Positions 61,216 through 64,000 of a stretch of 64,000 nt of DNA are shown one piece after another (within the stretch, counting starts at the first letter, position 1; each line of letters opens with the position of its first letter). The notes below the pieces were generated by a model. It was given only the letters and a program-made list of their open reading frames with translations, had not been told where the DNA came from and searched no databases. The translations under genes and the position numbers were made by a program. The stretch is taken from NCBI GenBank assembly GCA_015234425.1, contig JADGNE010000023.1, positions 62,001 through 126,000 on the forward strand, given 5' to 3'. The stretch comes from Devosia sp. (GTDB lineage Bacteria > Pseudomonadota > Alphaproteobacteria > Rhizobiales > Devosiaceae).

Positions 61216-62114
61216 CGCGTCGCGCTCTGATTACCGGTGCCGGTGGTTTCGTTGGGGGGGTCCTCACGAAGGGCCTGCTCGACGCCGGTTATGCGGTAAC
61301 TGGCCTCGACCAGTTTTTCGACGAATTTGCCCGGGCCAGTCTGGCCGGTGCCGAGCTCGTCGAAAGCGATATCACGGCCGAAGTGCTGGACGGCCTGGGC
61401 GGCTTTGACCTCGTCATTCATGGCGCGGCGATCACCTCGCCATCGCCCGAAGCGGGCCTCTCCGCTTTCGATTGCCTGCGTATCAACTGCGAGACCACGC
61501 TCGCCGTGCTCGCCAAGGCACGCGCCTGCGGGGCAAAGGACTTTGTCCTGCTCTCGTCCTCTGGTGTGTTCCGCTCCGAAGACGCCGATGGGGTGTTGCT
61601 GGAAAGCACACCGGCACGCGCGACCATTCCCTATGCCATTGCCAAGCGGGCAGGGGAGCTGCTGCTCGAAACCGAATTGCCCGGAGAGATGCGGGCCATC
61701 GCTATTCGCCTCGGCCCCATCTATGGCCCGGGCGAGCGCGTGCGCCAGACCCGCCAATATATGTCGCCGCTCCGTCGCTGGATCGAAGCCGGTCGCAATG
61801 GCGATGCCATTGTCGTTGACCTGCCGCGCTCGCGCCGCGACTGGACCTATGGCCCGGACCTGCCCAAGGCGCTGCTGGCGCTGCTCGACCGCCAGCCCGC
61901 CATCTCCGGCGTCATCCATTTCACCTCCGGCGAGGATATCGACGATGTCGAACTTGCCGAGATGATTGCTGCAAAATACGGGGTCGAGGTTCGGCTGGCC
62001 GAGGCTGCCGACTATCGCGTGCCCATGACCAGTGAAATCGTGCCGCCTTCCGACCTCTTCGGTTGGACTGCTCTGGCCTCTGGTCTCAATTCGGTCATGG
62101 AGGACCGCCCATGA
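61212..62114 (+). CDS. NAD-dependent epimerase/dehydratase family protein
   Basis: 300 residues. GAGGFVGGVL nucleotide motif, HGAAITSPSPEAG, LLSSSGVF and catalytic Y-A-I-A-K. An extended-SDR fold that oxidises, epimerises or dehydrates sugars and related polyols. The start overlaps the GntR stop (ATGA); the stop overlaps the next start (ATGA). Its presence suggests that the compound degraded has a sugar or sugar-acid part. Confidence 0.9.
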   Translation: MTRRALITGAGGFVGGVLTKGLLDAGYAVTGLDQFFDEFARASLAGAELVESDITAEVLDGLGGFDLVIHGAAITSPSPEAGLSAFDCLRINCETTLAVLAKARACGAKDFVLLSSSGVFRSEDADGVLLESTPARATIPYAIAKRAGELLLETELPGEMRAIAIRLGPIYGPGERVRQTRQYMSPLRRWIEAGRNGDAIVVDLPRSRRDWTYGPDLPKALLALLDRQPAISGVIHFTSGEDIDDVELAEMIAAKYGVEVRLAEAADYRVPMTSEIVPPSDLFGWTALASGLNSVMEDRP

Positions 62115-63181
62115 CACTGCGTCTTATCCTCGTCGGGCTCGGTGCCCGTGCCCAGTTCTGGATGCGTGTGATCAAGGACAATCCTGATTGCACCATTGTC
62201 GGGCTGATCGATCCCAGTGAAGCAGCGCGCGAGCGTGCGCTCGCCCAGTGGCCGAACGCAACCGCCTCAGCCGATCTCGACATCGTGGGCAAGATCGAAG
62301 CCGACGCCATCGTCCTGATTACCCCGCCGGGTGGCCGCGAAGCGCAGATGGAGGCGGCCTGCCGCGCCAAGCTGCCGATCCTGGCCGAAAAGCCGCTCGC
62401 AGACAGTGTGCCGCTGGCCAAGCGCTATGTCGAAATGGCCGAGGAAGCCGGCGTGCCGTTGATGGTTGGCCTCAATTTCCGCTACCTGCCGGTTACGCAA
62501 AAGACCATGTCGCTGTTCGACACTACTGTCGGCAAGCCGGAATTTTCGCGGTTCACCTATGAGCGCTGGCGTGATGGGACGCTGGCACGGCTGAACAAAT
62601 ACCCCCTCACCATGGCCCAGCCCATGCTGTGGGAACAGTCGATCCACCACTTCGACCTCATGCGCTATGTCTACCAGTCTGAGCTGGTCTCGGTCTCGGC
62701 CAAGACCTTCAATCCCAGCTGGTCGATGTATGCCGACGACGCCAATGTCAGCGCGCTGTTCACCTTCGCCAATGGGGTGATCGTCATCTACCAGGGCACC
62801 TGGCAGTCGAACTGGCAGGAGCCGGGCTTCACCTGGCGCCATGAGTGTGCCGAAGGCGTGGTCATGCAGAACGACCAGTTCGGTGACCTGCATTTCGCCC
62901 TCCGACACGACACGCAGCTGACCAGCGTTGAACTGCCGCCCTATGAGCAGTGGTACAACGACGCCGTCCTGCTGCTTGAAGCCTTTGTGGCCGCCCTCAA
63001 GGGCGAGGCCGAGCTTCAGTGTTCCGGTCGCGACCACCTGCGATCGCTGCACATGGTTGAGGCCTGCATCATTTCATCAACCGAAAACCGTACGGTCGAC
63101 ATCACAGAATTCGGTGCCGAAAGCGGCTCGAACGAGAAGGTCGTCCGCTCAAATCCTGCTGCCCACGTGGAGCAGGTCTGA
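62111..63181 (+). CDS. Gfo/Idh/MocA-family oxidoreductase
   Basis: 356 residues from ATG 62111; an earlier in-frame ATG at 62063 lies inside the epimerase gene and adds non-family sequence. The nucleotide motif is VGLGARAQFW, the catalytic Lys is in ILAEKPLADS, and QSIHHFDLMRYV holds the active-site His/Asp. The family oxidises or reduces sugars and inositols with NAD(P). Last enzyme gene of the operon before the structured leader. Confidence 0.92.
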   Translation: MTLRLILVGLGARAQFWMRVIKDNPDCTIVGLIDPSEAARERALAQWPNATASADLDIVGKIEADAIVLITPPGGREAQMEAACRAKLPILAEKPLADSVPLAKRYVEMAEEAGVPLMVGLNFRYLPVTQKTMSLFDTTVGKPEFSRFTYERWRDGTLARLNKYPLTMAQPMLWEQSIHHFDLMRYVYQSELVSVSAKTFNPSWSMYADDANVSALFTFANGVIVIYQGTWQSNWQEPGFTWRHECAEGVVMQNDQFGDLHFALRHDTQLTSVELPPYEQWYNDAVLLLEAFVAALKGEAELQCSGRDHLRSLHMVEACIISSTENRTVDITEFGAESGSNEKVVRSNPAAHVEQV

Positions 63182-63390
63182 GAGCGTATGACTGCAACCG
63201 GGGCTAGCGCCCTAGGGACTGAAAGAGGGTGCCCTGCGCGAGTGCAGGGTGGGCCCATGCCGAAGTGGAGTGCCACTCGTGCGGCTGGGTATGCGAGCAG
63301 GATGTGCGGGGATGTCTCCGCAAGTCCGTAGGACGGTGACCTGGGCGGGAACACAGGGCGCCTTATCCATTCAACAGGGAGTTACTCGTA
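63182..63390 (+). ncRNA. Candidate structured leader RNA upstream of binding protein gene
   Basis: 209 nt with dense pairing potential: hairpins 63232-63237/63244-63249 (CCCTGC/GCAGGG), a long stem 63254-63289 (CCCA..GCCG..AGTGG paired with CCACT..CGGC..TGGG), 63306-63311/63316-63321, 63324-63327/63331-63334 and 63340-63343/63354-63357. A closing stem GCGCCC/GGGCGC (63207-63212/63356-63361) competes with the last hairpin. I could not match it to a riboswitch core that I know. No T-run is present; the ribosome site AGGGAG at 63376 lies beyond the structure. Confidence 0.45.
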
Positions 63391-64000
63391 ATGACCAATA
63401 TCAGAGCTTTGCTCATGGCAGGCGTTGCAGTGTTCGCTGCACCAGCGCTCGCTGTGGCACAGTCCGCAGACACCATAACCGTCGGTATCAGTGCGGACGC
63501 GAACACTTTTGACCCCGCAGCTATCTCCAGCCGCGACAACTCGAACATCGCCAAGCACATCTTTGGTACGCTGTACGAGATCACCCCCGAGGGTGATATT
63601 GTCCCGGACCTGGCCGAAAGCTACGTCGAGGCAGAAGACGGCAAGTCATATACCTACACGCTGCGCGAAGGCCTCGTTTGCGAGGATGGCGAAGCGTTGA
63701 CGGCTGAAGACGCGGCCTATTCCTTCAACCGTGCAGCCGATCCGGCCAATGCCTTCACCGGCAATACGCCCGGCTTTGTCTATTCCTCGATCCAGTTCGC
63801 CGGCGCCGAGGCCATCAGCGAGCGCGAGGTCAAGATCAACCTTGGCCAGAAGAACCCGGTGTCCTTCGGTCTGATCGCTGAAGTGTTCATTCACTGCAAG
63901 GACAGCTACGAGGCAATGTCCCTCGCAGATGCTGCCAGCACGCCGATCGGCTCGGGCCCCTATAAACTCGCTTCGTGGGATCGTGGCAGCCAGGTCGTGC
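63391..64000 (+). CDS. ABC transporter binding protein, SBP family 5 (3' end outside window)
   Basis: Open to the window end (203 codons seen). A signal peptide (MTNIRALLMAGVAVFAAPALAVAQ) is followed by ITVGISADANTFDPAAIS, LYEITPEGDIVPDLAESYV, YTLREGLVCEDGEALTAEDAAYSFNRA and TPIGSGPYKLASWDRGS, the peptide-type family-5 pattern. It has a different sequence from the binding protein at 15862. The matching permeases are expected downstream, and the OppD/OppF genes at 42.5-44.5 kb probably supply the ATPases. Confidence 0.9.
   Translation, partial: MTNIRALLMAGVAVFAAPALAVAQSADTITVGISADANTFDPAAISSRDNSNIAKHIFGTLYEITPEGDIVPDLAESYVEAEDGKSYTYTLREGLVCEDGEALTAEDAAYSFNRAADPANAFTGNTPGFVYSSIQFAGAEAISEREVKINLGQKNPVSFGLIAEVFIHCKDSYEAMSLADAASTPIGSGPYKLASWDRGSQVV

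Noticed and set aside
63182-63390. Known riboswitch or housekeeping RNA (TPP, cobalamin, glycine, SAM, guanidine, ZTP, RNase P)
   Set aside because: I compared remembered conserved cores by eye and found none; only partial words such as CTAGGG or CCTGGGCG occur.

Overview
The window looks like chromosomal DNA of a high-GC alphaproteobacterium of the order Hyphomicrobiales, probably Devosia-like. The basis is MipZ-type protein content, dense operons with 1-4 bp start/stop overlaps, GTG/TTG starts, Rhizobiales-style palindromic intergenic repeats and many ABC importers with FCD-type GntR regulators. This placement is an inference from content; there is no rRNA here. I see no tRNA, rRNA, CRISPR array, transposase or phage gene.

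Region 1 (1-17 kb) is mostly housekeeping: the 3' part of mipZ, an HxlR regulator and a DJ-1/PfpI protein, a D-Ala-D-Ala carboxypeptidase, two palindromic repeats, a TusA-like protein, a CAP-domain lipoprotein, an SMP-30 lactonase, a sulfate importer (binding protein and two permeases, no ATPase gene) interrupted by an FAD protein, a two-component system, an M3 oligopeptidase and two small exported proteins.

Region 2 (15.8-30.6 kb) is a coherent sulfated-glycoside locus: a family-5 binding protein, a LysR regulator, a permease, an unusual permease-ATPase fusion, a second ATPase, two cysteine-type sulfatases, a GH3 beta-glycosidase, a formylglycine-generating enzyme that would activate the sulfatases, a TauE/SafE exporter and a TIGR02186 protein. 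None of the hydrolases has a signal peptide, so the sulfated substrate is probably imported intact, desulfated and hydrolysed in the cytoplasm, with surplus sulfur oxyanion exported.

Region 3 (30.7-40.6 kb) holds a GntR regulator with hydantoinase/oxoprolinase A and B subunits, a minus-strand group of DegT-type aminotransferase, RidA-like protein and a small protein, a divergent GMC oxidoreductase, and two SDR dehydrogenases. Two upstream sites share a TACTGTAT core that may be a common GntR operator.

Region 4 (40.7-64 kb) is the least conventional part. A minus-strand operon of eleven genes (two DUF4438 paralogues, Ldh-type dehydrogenase, an M24 protein without its metal ligands, amidohydrolase, aminotransferase, an unrecognised 474-aa protein, allantoinase-like amidohydrolase, OppD and OppF ATPases, M14 carboxypeptidase) diverges from a plus-strand operon (M32 carboxypeptidase, paralogous aminotransferase, VOC protein, aspartoacylase-like deacylase, PuuE-like deacetylase, ureidoglycolate-lyase-like protein, DapA-like aldolase, GntR, epimerase, Gfo/Idh dehydrogenase). 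A perfect TTGTCGACAA palindrome lies between the two. The plus operon is followed by a 209-nt leader with strong hairpin potential and a new family-5 binding protein cut by the window end. I infer one regulated system that imports and dismantles a peptide- or amide-linked, ureide-like nitrogen compound; the substrate cannot be read from sequence alone.
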